Origin: Chionoecetes opilio
Taxonomy: Eukaryota > Arthropoda > Malacostraca > Decapoda > Majidae
Assembly (NCBI GenBank): GCA_016584305.1
Contig: JACEEZ010001805.1
Location: forward strand, 78,501-142,500
Reading direction: 5' to 3'
Length of the DNA: 64,000 bases
Both the position numbers and the translations under genes were made by a program. Shown one piece after another: positions 55,953 through 64,000 of the stretch (positions are counted from its first letter, which is position 1; each line of letters starts with the position of its first letter). The notes below the pieces were generated by a model. The model made no database searches. It was given only the letters and a program-made list of their open reading frames with translations, and was not told the DNA's origin.

Positions 55953-56010
55953 GGTCCGAATAATGTCGAAGTCCGAATAATGAGGGTCCGGATATGAGAG
56001 GGTCTACTGT
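55791..56010. other. Remnant end of another Tigger-type family plus A-run
   Basis: An A-run of about 33 bp (55915-55947) is followed by gaatgtc-like words and the end GGTCCGGATATGAGAGGGTC-TACTG, an isolated right terminus with TA. The rest of that element is absent. Confidence 0.5.
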
Positions 56011-56083
56011 AGACCCTAATTTACACATCTCGTATCATCGGATTCTCGTATATCGAATGCTCGTATAACGGGACCTCCCTGTA
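56011..56083 (-). mobile_element. Family A terminal fragment
   Basis: The last 73 bp of an A copy (ctcgtataacgggacctccc), truncated by the preceding Tigger end and abutting the next A copy through TATA. Confidence 0.8.
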
Positions 56084-56085
56084 TA

Positions 56086-56857
56086 CAGGAGGTCCCGTTA
56101 TACGAGCATTCGGTATACGAGAACCCGATGATACGAGATGTGTAAATTAGGGTCTATTTTCAATATACGAGATCAAAAATCCAATGATACGACATTCAAA
56201 CTGGGGTGAGTAAAATTATCAAGCTCAAAATGCGCGCCCTACCACTCCTGGGCTGGACAAAGGCGGATTTGGTTGACCCCAGTGAGGTCACCCCTAGCAA
56301 GCCCTGACCTGAAGGGTAATTAAGCATATGGCGCGGCCTGACATTTAAAGGTTGAGCAGGTGTGTGGCCCCAACCTTGGGACCGCAGTCAGATCACCCCT
56401 AGCAAGGCGTGACCTGAAGGGTAATTAAGCATATGGCGTGGCCTGACCTTTAGGGGTAATTAGCAGGTGTGCGGCCCCAACCTTGGGACCCCTACACTAC
56501 CTTCTCTTGTATCACGCTGCGTCCCCTACATTAAAACGTCTATTTTGCTTGTTATGCATGTTTTATGTTTAATTAATGTGCAGTTATGTTATTTTGTGCT
56601 ATTTTCTCTTTCAGAATGCTTTTTCTACAGAATAGGTAGTACAATGTGGGTAATATAGACGCTGTGTGTTTGTTGTGTTTGCTATAGTTTATTTTAGCTT
56701 GAAAAACATGTCTTTTTTTTTTTTTTTTTTTTATAATTGATGGGGTCCTGGAACCAAACCTATATTTTACCATTAGTTATGTGTTTCGTTATATGAGATT
56801 TCGCTTTACGAGTATGCCAGGTGGAACCTAACTGCTCGTATCTTCGGGACCTCCCTG
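56086..56857 (+). mobile_element. Family A element
   Basis: It starts CAGGAGGTCCCGTTATACGA (one G lost from the usual end) and finishes CTTCGGGACCTCCCTG. It has the same internal tandem duplication as 38142-38918. Its right TA is also the left TA of element G. Confidence 0.85.
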
Positions 56858-56859
56858 TA

Positions 56860-57690
56860 CAGCCAAATTCCCAACATCCGACTTGTCCAAACAACCGACT
56901 TTTTTCTTCTATGTCCCAAGTCGGATAAACTATTAAACAATTCCAGACAACCGACCCTCGGTCAGACGTTTGAATTCGGCGGCGGGCGGGAGGCAGGTAG
57001 TTCGTGTGTTTCTCACTACCCGCTCGCAGCGCTGGTAGCGGCGTGGCGTTGGCGGGTGTTTTCAGAGTTTATTTACACTTGCTGTTGGCTGCTTCACCAC
57101 CACATTGTGTCTTGTTTTGGCCATTTATTTTACTTTCTACAGTGAATAATGTCGTCTACAAGTGCTTAACGTAAGCGTGTTGTGTTGAACATTGAACAGA
57201 AAGTGAATATTATAAGGAAAGTAGAACAAGGTGTTCCTAGACAAGATATATGTCGGGAATTTAACATCGGCAAGACAACTGTGGTGGACATTTTAAAGTC
57301 CAAAGATAACTTGTTCAAGTTTTATGCTGGTACAGAAACTAATGATGGAAATTCACAAGTGACTTGGGATGATGCACAACAAGGTTTAGAAAAATTCATT
57401 TCCTTCATGGAAACAAGGAATGAATTCACAACTCAGGAAGTCATGAACCAGTATATGTTGCACTCCAGGTTTATAAGTTATAGAAGAGCATCATCAAAGC
57501 AGTTAACCTTGCAGGAAACATTCACGAGAGCTGCCAGGCAAACACCTACACCAACCAGTACACCTACACCTGTACATTATATATCTATTCTTTATTATAT
57601 TTATTAAATTATGTACATCTGAACATCCGACTATTCCAATTATCCGACCTACCTTCGGTCCCCCCAAGGTCGGATAATTCTAGCGATAAT
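56860..57690 (+). mobile_element. Family G Tigger-type element, right end unclear
   Basis: The left end CAGCCAAATTCCCAACATCC follows TA. The word ATCCGAC / CCGACTT recurs at both sides (56876-56960 and 57625-57670). It encodes a transposase with the catalytic core deleted. The right terminus has lost its CTG end. Confidence 0.7.
57150..57607 (+). pseudogene. Pogo/Tigger-type transposase of G with the core deleted
   Basis: An ATG at 57150 opens M-S-S-T-S-A and then a TAA; downstream of it the frame is open for 141 codons. VLNIEQKVNIIRKVEQGVP and REFNIGKTTVVDILKSK are the CENP-B/pogo helix-turn-helix. After about 65 residues the sequence jumps to a C-terminal segment (EVMNQYMLHSRFISYRRASS) that ends KQLTLQETF and then low-complexity T/P residues. 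The DDD core and second DNA-binding domain are missing, as in typical MITE progenitors. The KQLTLQETF motif resembles a PCNA-interaction box, known from pogo transposase. Confidence 0.75.
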
Positions 57691-57738
57691 ATTAATTATA
57701 TATTATATATATAATATATATTAATATATATATAATAA

Positions 57739-58466
57739 CACACAAACCTCGATTTCCCGGACTAATAGGGGGGAGCACTGGTCCGGGAACCGCAAAAGTC
57801 CGGGAATCGCAAGTTTAAAAAAAAAATAATAAATAAAAAAAAAATTCCGATGCCATTACTCACCCCCGGACGTTTATCCTACTTTAGTATTTACTGTCCG
57901 GCAACCGACAATATCAACTACCCCGCCGTGGACTTTTAAGTCCGCTGAGCATGCAGCCACCTGGCGGGAGGCAGCAGAAAGTGTTCAACAGTCTCAAGAG
58001 ACGTTCCTGCACCAGGGGCAGTGGGGGTCAGGGGACTAACGGAGGCTGTGCAGGTGAACCGTGAGTGTCGTGTGCCCAAATGTAAACAATACGACCACTG
58101 AGCATGCTGCCACCTGGCGGGAGGCAGCAAAAAAGAGTTCAATAGTCTCAGAAATGTTCTTGCACCAGGGGCAGTGGGAGTCAGGTGACTGACGGAGGCT
58201 GTGCAGGTGAACCGTGAATGTTGTGTGCCCAAATGTAAACAATACGACCGCTGAGCATGCTGCCACCTGGCGGGAGGCGCGGACACTGACCAGGGGTGAC
58301 AGGAGACGCTCGGACCGCCGGACAACTTGGTCAATTTACGAACAGGACCAGGCATTTCAACGAAAAAAAAAAAAATAATAATAATAATAATTGTCCGAGA
58401 CTGACATATCCCCGGACCTCGGATTTTGTCCGGCAAATCCGATATCCGGGAAATCGAGGTTTGTGT
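57739..58466. mobile_element. Family H TIR element, left copy
   Basis: The ends CACACAAACCTCGATTTCCC and GGGAAATCGAGGTTTGTGTG form a good inverted repeat. The words CCGGGAA, CCGGAC and GTCCGGG recur next to both ends. The interior carries two tandem copies (about 57945-58085 and 58094-58270) of a LINE fragment, read on the - strand as FTFGHTTFTVHLHSLRQSPD and CPWCKNISETIELF. Confidence 0.75.
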
Positions 58467-58474
58467 GTATATAT

Positions 58475-59021
58475 ATTTTCCCGGATATCGGATTTGCCGG
58501 ACAAATTCCGAGGTCCGGGGATATGCCAGAGTCCCAGATTTTTTATGTTGAAATGCCTGGTCCTGTTCGTAAATTGACAAAGTTGTCCGGCGGTCTGAGC
58601 GTCTCCTGTCACCCTGGTCAGTGTCCGCGCCTCCCGCCAGGTGGCAGCATGCTCAGCGGTCGTATTGTTTACATTTGGGCACACGACACTCACGGTTCAC
58701 CTGCACCGCCTCCGTTAGTCCCCTGACCCCCTCTGCCCCTGGTGCAGGAACATCTCTGAGACTATTGAACACTTTCTGCTGCCTCCCGCCAGGTGGCAGC
58801 ATGCTCAGCGGACGCAAAAGTCCGCGGCGGGGTAGTTGATATTGGCGGTTGCCGGACAGTAAATACTAGAGTAGGGTAAACGTCCGGGGGTGGGTAATGG
58901 CATCGGACTTCTTTTTTTTTTTTTTTTTAAAGGATAATTCCTGGACTGTTGCGATTCCCGGACTTTTGCGGTTCCCGGACCAGTGCTCCCCCCTATTAGT
59001 CCGGGAAAACGAGGTTTGTAT
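58475..59021. mobile_element. Family H TIR element, right inverted copy
   Basis: It begins inside the H end (ttcccggatatcggatttgc), mirrors the left copy and finishes GGGAAAACGAGGTTTGTA. It has one LINE fragment copy in plus orientation (58630-58800) instead of two. With the left copy it makes a 1.28-kb imperfect palindrome centred near 58470. Confidence 0.75.
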
Positions 59022-59029
59022 ATATATAT

Positions 59030-59088
<59 letters not shown>
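59022..59088 (+). repeat. (TA)n microsatellite
   Basis: TA tract between element H and element M. Confidence 0.95.
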
Positions 59089-59090
<2 letters not shown>

Positions 59091-59166
59091 AGGGTGTCCC
59101 AAAAGTCACTATACACTTTCAATAAATTCATAAAAAATACACAAGAAACTGAGTTTATTCATATTT

Positions 59167-59677
59167 TTAGCATCAACAAAGGAGTCATTGCAGTTTTACT
59201 TGCAATACTTGCCATCACGTTCCAACGCCTTGAAGACTGGCTGTATACCTCCACATGAGCACCTCCATTTTCGACAACCTTCAGCCACCTTCGGACGCAG
59301 GCCTCTCCGACGTTTTGCAGCATCTCTTCCCCGACCTCGCTGCAGGCCGTGCGGATTCTTTCCTCAAGCTGTGACAGGCCATGGGGCTTAGTGGCATACA
59401 CCTTGCTTTTGATATAGCCCCACAGAAAAAAGTCACAAAGTGTGAGGTCGGGGGAGCGCGGACCCCATTCAAGAGGACCCCTTCGACCGATCCATCGGTC
59501 AGGAAACTTGATGTTCAGGAAATCCCTCACTAACCTGGCAAAGTGGGGAGGGGCTCCGTCTTGTTGAAAAAAGACATTAGCAAGGTCACTCCTCGCCTGA
59601 AGTTGTGGCACAACAAACTCTTCTTCTACTTCGACCGATGGATGGGTGGAAGGGGTCCCCTCGAATGGGCTCCGCAC
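59167..59677 (-). pseudogene. Tc1/mariner-superfamily transposase C-terminal half, left arm
   Basis: The minus-strand frame holds VFFQQDGAPPHFARLVRDFL with the second catalytic Asp, then GPRSPDLTLCDFFLWGYIKS with the last one. Forty-one residues separate the two Asp, matching the DD41D type. The C-terminus EVGEEMLQNVGEACVRRWL is intact down to the stop. The N-terminal DNA-binding domain and first catalytic Asp are absent. The frame's first residues before QARSDLANVFFQQ derive from the junction. Confidence 0.8.
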
Positions 59678-59974
59678 TCCCCCGACCTCACACCTTGTGA
59701 CTTTTTTCTGGTGGGCTATATCAAAAGCAAGGTGTATGCCACTAAGCCCCGTGACCTGTCACAGCTTGAGGAAAGAATCCGCACGGCCTGCAGCGAGGTC
59801 GGGGAAGAGATGCTGCAAACCGTCGGAGAGGCCTGCGTCCAAAGGTGGCTGAAGGTTGTCGAAAATGGAGGTGCTCATGTGGAGGTATACAGCCAGTCTT
59901 CAAGGCGTTGGAACGTGATGGCAAGTATTTCAAGTAAAACTGCAATGACTCCTTTGTTGAAGCTAAAAATATGA
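59632..59974 (+). pseudogene. Inverted copy of the same transposase C-terminus, right arm
   Basis: The plus strand encodes DRWMGGRGPLEWAPHSPDLT, then CDFFLVGYIKSKVYATKP and EVGEEMLQTVGEACVQRWL. It differs from the left arm by a few percent, so the arms have diverged since the duplication. The second catalytic Asp is not included. Confidence 0.75.
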
Positions 59975-60353
59975 ATAAACTCAGTTTCTTGTGTATTTTT
60001 TATGAATTTATTAAAAGTGTATAGTGACTTTTGGGACACCCTGTATATATTATATCATAGATAACAGTAGAACTGGATGTGACACTTAAATTCACCGTTT
60101 TGCAGTAATGGCCCCATAACCGGAAAACGGCCCTTTGCGTTCTATCCTAGTCATCTCGGCTCATAATTGAATGAAATCGATGAAACTAATGGTGATAAAA
60201 GCTAACAGTCTCTACTTCAATGTCTAGAAGTGTTATATGAATCCGCCAAAGCGTTTAGTCATACCAATCAACACAAAAACAAAATGCATCTAACATACTT
60301 ATAGTATATTTTATTCAACATGTGATCTAGCATCATTGTACAACACAGGAATG

Positions 60354-61398
60354 TCAGTTCTTTTTCACACCTGTCAGCTTGCGCCACTTATCGTCACTTT
60401 GCGACCTAGTCACACGCTCTGTGGAAGCACCAGCCTTGCGCTTGGCGTGGACATCGCTGTTGATGTCACGCACCATGTTGCCAGCAAACAGATTGAAGAG
60501 AGCACCAGCCATTTGTCGGATGAGCTTGTCCAAGCCGTGCCCTTTACAACAGGAGGCCCCAGTCAGCTGGCCATTCTCGCTTGTGTGGGCGTTCACCACC
60601 TCCACGAACACCCTCCTGGGCAAGAAACACTCCAGCAGCTTGCGTCGAGTGGTCTTCTCCTTTACCAGACCTCTCCAGATGTGGCAGATGTCCAGCGTGA
60701 TGTCAATGGTAGTGGAGGACGGGACCAGGAGCTTGCCGCGATCCAACAGCTCGGTGAACGACCTGTAGATGGCCTTCACCTGCTCACCAGGGTTCTCTTC
60801 GAAACTGACATCCAGCGGTGCAGTCTCTCTGTCGACCAGCAGGTCAGCACAGGCACCATACTTGTTGTCTCTAGTTGATGAATGAGCCAGGTACCCGGCA
60901 ATGTGACCCAAGGCAGCTTTCGTAGAGTCTTCTAGCTCCTCACGCTCTGTTTGGCCCACCACCTCCACCAACTCCTCTGCCACCTGCATGTCCTCGACCT
61001 TGCGCTCCTGCCGACAAGCAGTCATCTTACCGGATAGATCACCGACGCTGTATCCGGACCACCAGATCAGACTCCTGGTCCTGATCACTGCCTCATTCTC
61101 TATGAATTGCCGGACGCTGGCCCAGTAATTACCGCCTGCCAGCTTTCTCAAGTGGCCAAAGTGAGACTCGATCCTGTCTGACTGGACCTTACCCAACAAC
61201 ACATAATCCAGGATAGCATTATGGTTGTGGAGCAGGTACCTGGCCAGGCCCACCAGTCCTCGTGAGGTGTTGTACACAGCCAGGCACGTGTCCTTGCTGA
61301 TTTTGGCAGAGACCGGGACTTCACTTTCCTGCCAGCTACGCATGGAGTTACCGAATTCAATCAGGAACTTGAGAGACCTCTCACTGTCGTCACAGTTC
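60354..61398 (-). pseudogene. P-element/THAP9-type transposase, C-terminal portion
   Basis: The frame is open for 329 codons from the ATG at 61343 and extends upstream to a TAG at about 61398 (SERSLKFLIEFGNSMRSWQ). GKVQSDRIESHFGHLRKLAG followed by GNYWASVRQF corresponds to the 'Q-D-x-x-E-x-x-F-x-x-x-R' block that carries the last catalytic residue of P-type transposases and precedes the C-terminal domain. Later, TAALGHIAGYLAHS matches the 'yiAGyl' block of the same domain. The stop TAA is normal for the family. THAP DNA-binding domain, GTP-binding insertion and first catalytic Asp are missing. A plus-strand frame of 180 codons is a shadow. Confidence 0.7.
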
Positions 61399-61408
61399 TA
61401 GCGCAGCT

Positions 61409-61478
61409 TGGTTAGGTTAGGGTAGGTTATATTTGGGTAGGTTAGATTAGGTTGGGTTAGGTTAGATTTGGTTAGGTT
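61409..61478 (+). repeat. Degenerate (TTAGG)n-like interstitial telomeric repeat
   Basis: About 70 bp are built from ggttagg, ggttaggg and ggttaga words, for example tggttaggttagggtaggtt. TTAGG is the ancestral arthropod telomere unit. The tract lies just upstream of the P-type transposase remnant. Confidence 0.7.
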
Positions 61479-61785
61479 AGGTTATCGGTGGGTCAAGCCC
61501 CCCGCTAGATTAGGTTAATTTTGGTTAGGCAAATTTCTCTAGATATAAGGAAATTACCCTAGATCTAGGGAATTTTACCCCCCCACACAACTCTTTAATT
61601 ACGTGTTTCCGACGCATAATTTGTTCCCCACCCAAAAACCCCGCATTCCCACAGGTCCCCAAACTTGTTTGGGGGAAGTGGGAGAGTATGGGCAAACACT
61701 AGAATTTTACCGGCCGGAGTGACGGAGGGCCGGAGAAACTATGGGCCGAAGTGACTTGAAATTGTTTCCATACGGTAATTTAGTA

Positions 61786-62083
61786 ATTTCACTTATTTTT
61801 TCACTAAGTATGTCATTGGCTTCTATATCACATTCATCTACAATTATCTCTTGATCATTATTTCATGTAGGTAACTTACTTGTAAACATCCTATTTACGC
61901 CATAATAAGACGAGAGTTCACCAGCCGTGGAGATGTGTGCTTACATACCCTAATTTCACTTATTTTTTCACTAAATATGTCATTAAATTCTATATCACAT
62001 TCATCTACAACTATCGATTGATCACATATATCATTATTTTGTAGGTAACTTACTTGTAAATATCCTTTTTATGCCAAAATAAC
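61786..62083 (+). repeat. Tandem duplication of about 165 bp
   Basis: Two copies start tttcacttattttttcacta (about 61790 and 61957) and run to taggtaacttacttgtaaa (about 61868 and 62043) and a little beyond, with moderate divergence. Confidence 0.85.
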
Positions 62084-63262
62084 TTGAGTCGGTCACACGT
62101 ATTTCCCGAAGTATGAGTGTTTACACTTCACTGCGTTGTCAGCGATGAACAGCAACTCGTACAGCTTTACCAGTTAGACATTGTACTTCTTGAAAATTAA
62201 CGAATACAGTTGTGCAAGCATATTATTATAGTTCCTAAGTCTTACCAAAGTAGCACTTGTTGGAATTATCGACCACCAACTGTCTGGTGTCCTGGTCGAC
62301 TGGTCGACCAAACTGGGTCGACAACAACTGTTAAAATTATAATGTTGATTAACGTGAACTCACCATGCGATTAACCCAATTCTACCTAAACTGCTATGAT
62401 ACCCTATTTAGCTCTAACTAAGGTATACTCAGCAGTGGCAGGTGGGTTGTAATAGCGTTGGCTTGATCTCTATCCTTGGGGAAGTATTGTATGTCGATGT
62501 GGTCAGAGTTGCAACAGGCTGGGAGTGGAACTCGTGGCTTGCGTGGTGACTGGTTGAATCCTCTACCTAAAATGGCCGCGATGGTTGGTCGGCCGAGGAA
62601 TCTTTTCACAGCTGAGCCGATATTATCAAAGTGTGTTTTACACTTCGTCCTTTCTTAACCGATTGATCGGTTAAAATTTACTCATATTATTATGAGTTGA
62701 CTACACCTTAGTGTATAATCAAACCGCTCACTCCAACTTCATGTCGTAGTGGCTCACGCGTTACTATATTACCTCCACTGAAATAACCTTTCAGCTTGGC
62801 TCGTGACCGCCACGTATTTGTTCCAATAATATTTTACTCCCATAGGGTAATATGGGAGTTTTGTACCTTTTTGTACCAATACCTTTGACCATATGGTCAC
62901 TCACAATTCTTATACTAAGTTAATCCTTTGATTAATTGTGGTATTATAGATGAATACCACCAAATTTATATCTAATTACATCTTAATATACCCAAATCTA
63001 TTATAATATATACATAGGTGGAATTTGTGTTCGTATCCCGAACTCCTGACTGTAGGCGCCAAATTCCACCATTGAAATTAACCTTACTCAAAATTAGAGC
63101 GGTTTTTAGTGGATAATTTCCACAGCACTGTTGGACGTATATGTTATGACGTTCAGTGAAGCATGGCGTAATATTTGAAACACACCCAATAATCCTGCCA
63201 AACACTAAGCGCCTGGCGTCAGTTGGCCATGGGGCCAGTACTTCCAGCAGCTTCCAATGCGG
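62084..63262. other. Unassigned DNA, with an LTR-start-like word on the - strand
   Basis: Around 63108-63122 the - strand reads TGTGGAAATTATCCAC, identical over 15 bases to the start of the BEL/Pao LTR, and ggtggaatttggcgcc follows at about 63070. This may be a fragment of another BEL-type LTR. No coding frame is supported. Confidence 0.35.
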
Positions 63263-63293
63263 AGTGTCACATCCAGTTCTATTGTTATCTATG

Positions 63294-63296
<3 letters not shown>

Positions 63297-63366
<70 letters not shown>

Positions 63367-63396
63367 TATATAAATATATATATATAATATATATAT
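63297..63396 (+). repeat. (TA)n microsatellite
   Basis: Long TA tract with a few interruptions between the P-like element and the last A copy. Confidence 0.9.
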
Positions 63397-63397
63397 A

Positions 63398-63997
63398 CAG
63401 GGAGGTCCCGAAGATACGAGCAGTTAGGTTCCACATGGCATACTCGTAAAGCGAAATCTCGTATAACAAAACACATAACTAATGGTAAAATATAGGTTTG
63501 GTTCCAGGACCATCAATTAAAAAGAAAAGAAAAAAAAAGACGTGTTTTTCAAGCTAAAATAAACTAAAGCAAACACAACAAACACACAGCGTCTATGTTA
63601 CCCACACTGTACTACCTATTCTGTAGAAAAAGTATTCTGAAAGAGAAAATAGCACACAAAATAACATAACTGCACATTAATTAAAATAAACAGCAAACAA
63701 ACAAAAAAGACGTTGAATGTAGGACGCCGCGTGATACAGAGAAGTAGTATAGCGGTCCCAAGGTTGGGCCGCACACACTGCTAATTACTCATAAAGGTCA
63801 GCTGACCATATGCTTAATTACCTTCAGGTCATGCCTTGCTAGGGGACCTGACTGGTCAACAAATCCCCTTGTCCAGCCTGGGAGTGTTGGGGCGTATTTT
63901 GAACTGATAATTTCTAATCACCCCAGTTGAATGTCATAGCATTGGATTTTCTTGAGGAATCATTCTCTATACCGAATGTCGAATAACGACCTCCCTG
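63398..63997 (-). mobile_element. Family A element, shortened copy at the window end
   Basis: The left end is CAGGGAGGTCCCGAAGATAC and the right end CGAATAACGACCTCCCTG, flanked by TA. Many single-base losses through the interior (for example gaataacgacctccc) mark it as decayed, or as low-quality sequence near a contig end. Confidence 0.85.
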
Positions 63998-64000
63998 TAT

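Larger units (their letters stand above)
59090..60043. mobile_element. Element M: mariner-type element as inverted duplicate
   Basis: The outer ends AGGGTGTCCCAAAAGTCAC and GTGACTTTTGGGACACCCTG are flanked by TA. The two halves (59090-59500 and 59632-60043) are inverted copies of the 3' half of one transposon, including its transposase C-terminus, joined by about 130 bp of unique transposase sequence. It could fold into a long hairpin. Confidence 0.85.
60054..63295 (-). mobile_element. P-like transposon with large internal replacement
   Basis: Inverted ends of about 33 bp share AGAACTGGATGTGACACT and ATCATAGATAAC. The minus strand at 60354-61398 encodes the C-terminal part of a P-superfamily transposase. 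From 61399 to 63260 the sequence is unrelated: telomere-like repeats, a tandem duplication and unassigned DNA. The target duplication could not be read because (TA)n flanks the right end. Confidence 0.65.

Noticed and set aside
60336..60878. 180-codon plus-strand frame
   Set aside because: It is antisense to the P-type transposase remnant.

Overview
This window looks like an intron-rich, transposon-saturated arthropod genome, most likely a decapod crustacean. The grounds are spliceosomal exon boundaries, degenerate TTAGG-type telomeric words, BEL/Pao, piggyBac, Tc1/mariner, pogo/Tigger, P-like, MULE and Helitron elements, tRNA-derived SINEs, and jockey-like and CR1-like LINE remnants of a type I associate with decapod genomes. 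The taxon is an inference; nothing here is bacterial.

One host gene can be supported, on the + strand. Three exons (12528-12601, 38981-39181, 53557-53671) have good AG/GT borders, and only one phase combination keeps all three open (390 nt, 130 codons). The peptide is coiled-coil-like with a C-terminal segment that resembles the kinetochore protein CENP-H; that name is tentative. Its introns of about 26.4 and 14.4 kb are almost entirely nested mobile elements.

Layout. 1-4.7 kb: pieces of a TGAT-tailed LINE split by a self-nested 'A' transposon, SINEs, a CR1-like LINE and a Tigger. 5-12.2 kb: SINEs, small TIR elements, a MULE remnant, a Helitron and a palindromic Tigger ('B'). 12.5 kb: exon. 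12.9-35.3 kb: one decayed jockey-like LINE opened up by successive insertions: MITE E; transposon N, which carries an orphan protein family; a LINE 3' end; a complete-ended BEL/Pao element whose polymerase region is replaced by about 79 copies of an 18-bp repeat and whose 3' LTR contains two B elements; and a piggyBac element holding a Tc1, an orphan-transposase element F and a SINE. 35.6-38.9 kb: Tigger O, B and A. 39 kb: exon. 39.8-41.6 kb: a 26-bp C-rich minisatellite. 41.9-49.4 kb: a nest of elements C, C', D, J, B and K up to five levels deep. 51.3-53.4 kb: an inverted pair of tRNA-like SINE heads, one interrupted by element L. 53.6 kb: exon. 54-64 kb: Helitron, several A copies, Tigger G, palindrome H, an inverted-duplicate mariner-type element, a P-like element and a final A copy.

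There is no operon-like organisation. The genes do not work together; they record an order of insertion. Family letters (A-O) are local labels for this window only. Host-family statements come from protein motif recognition without database searches.
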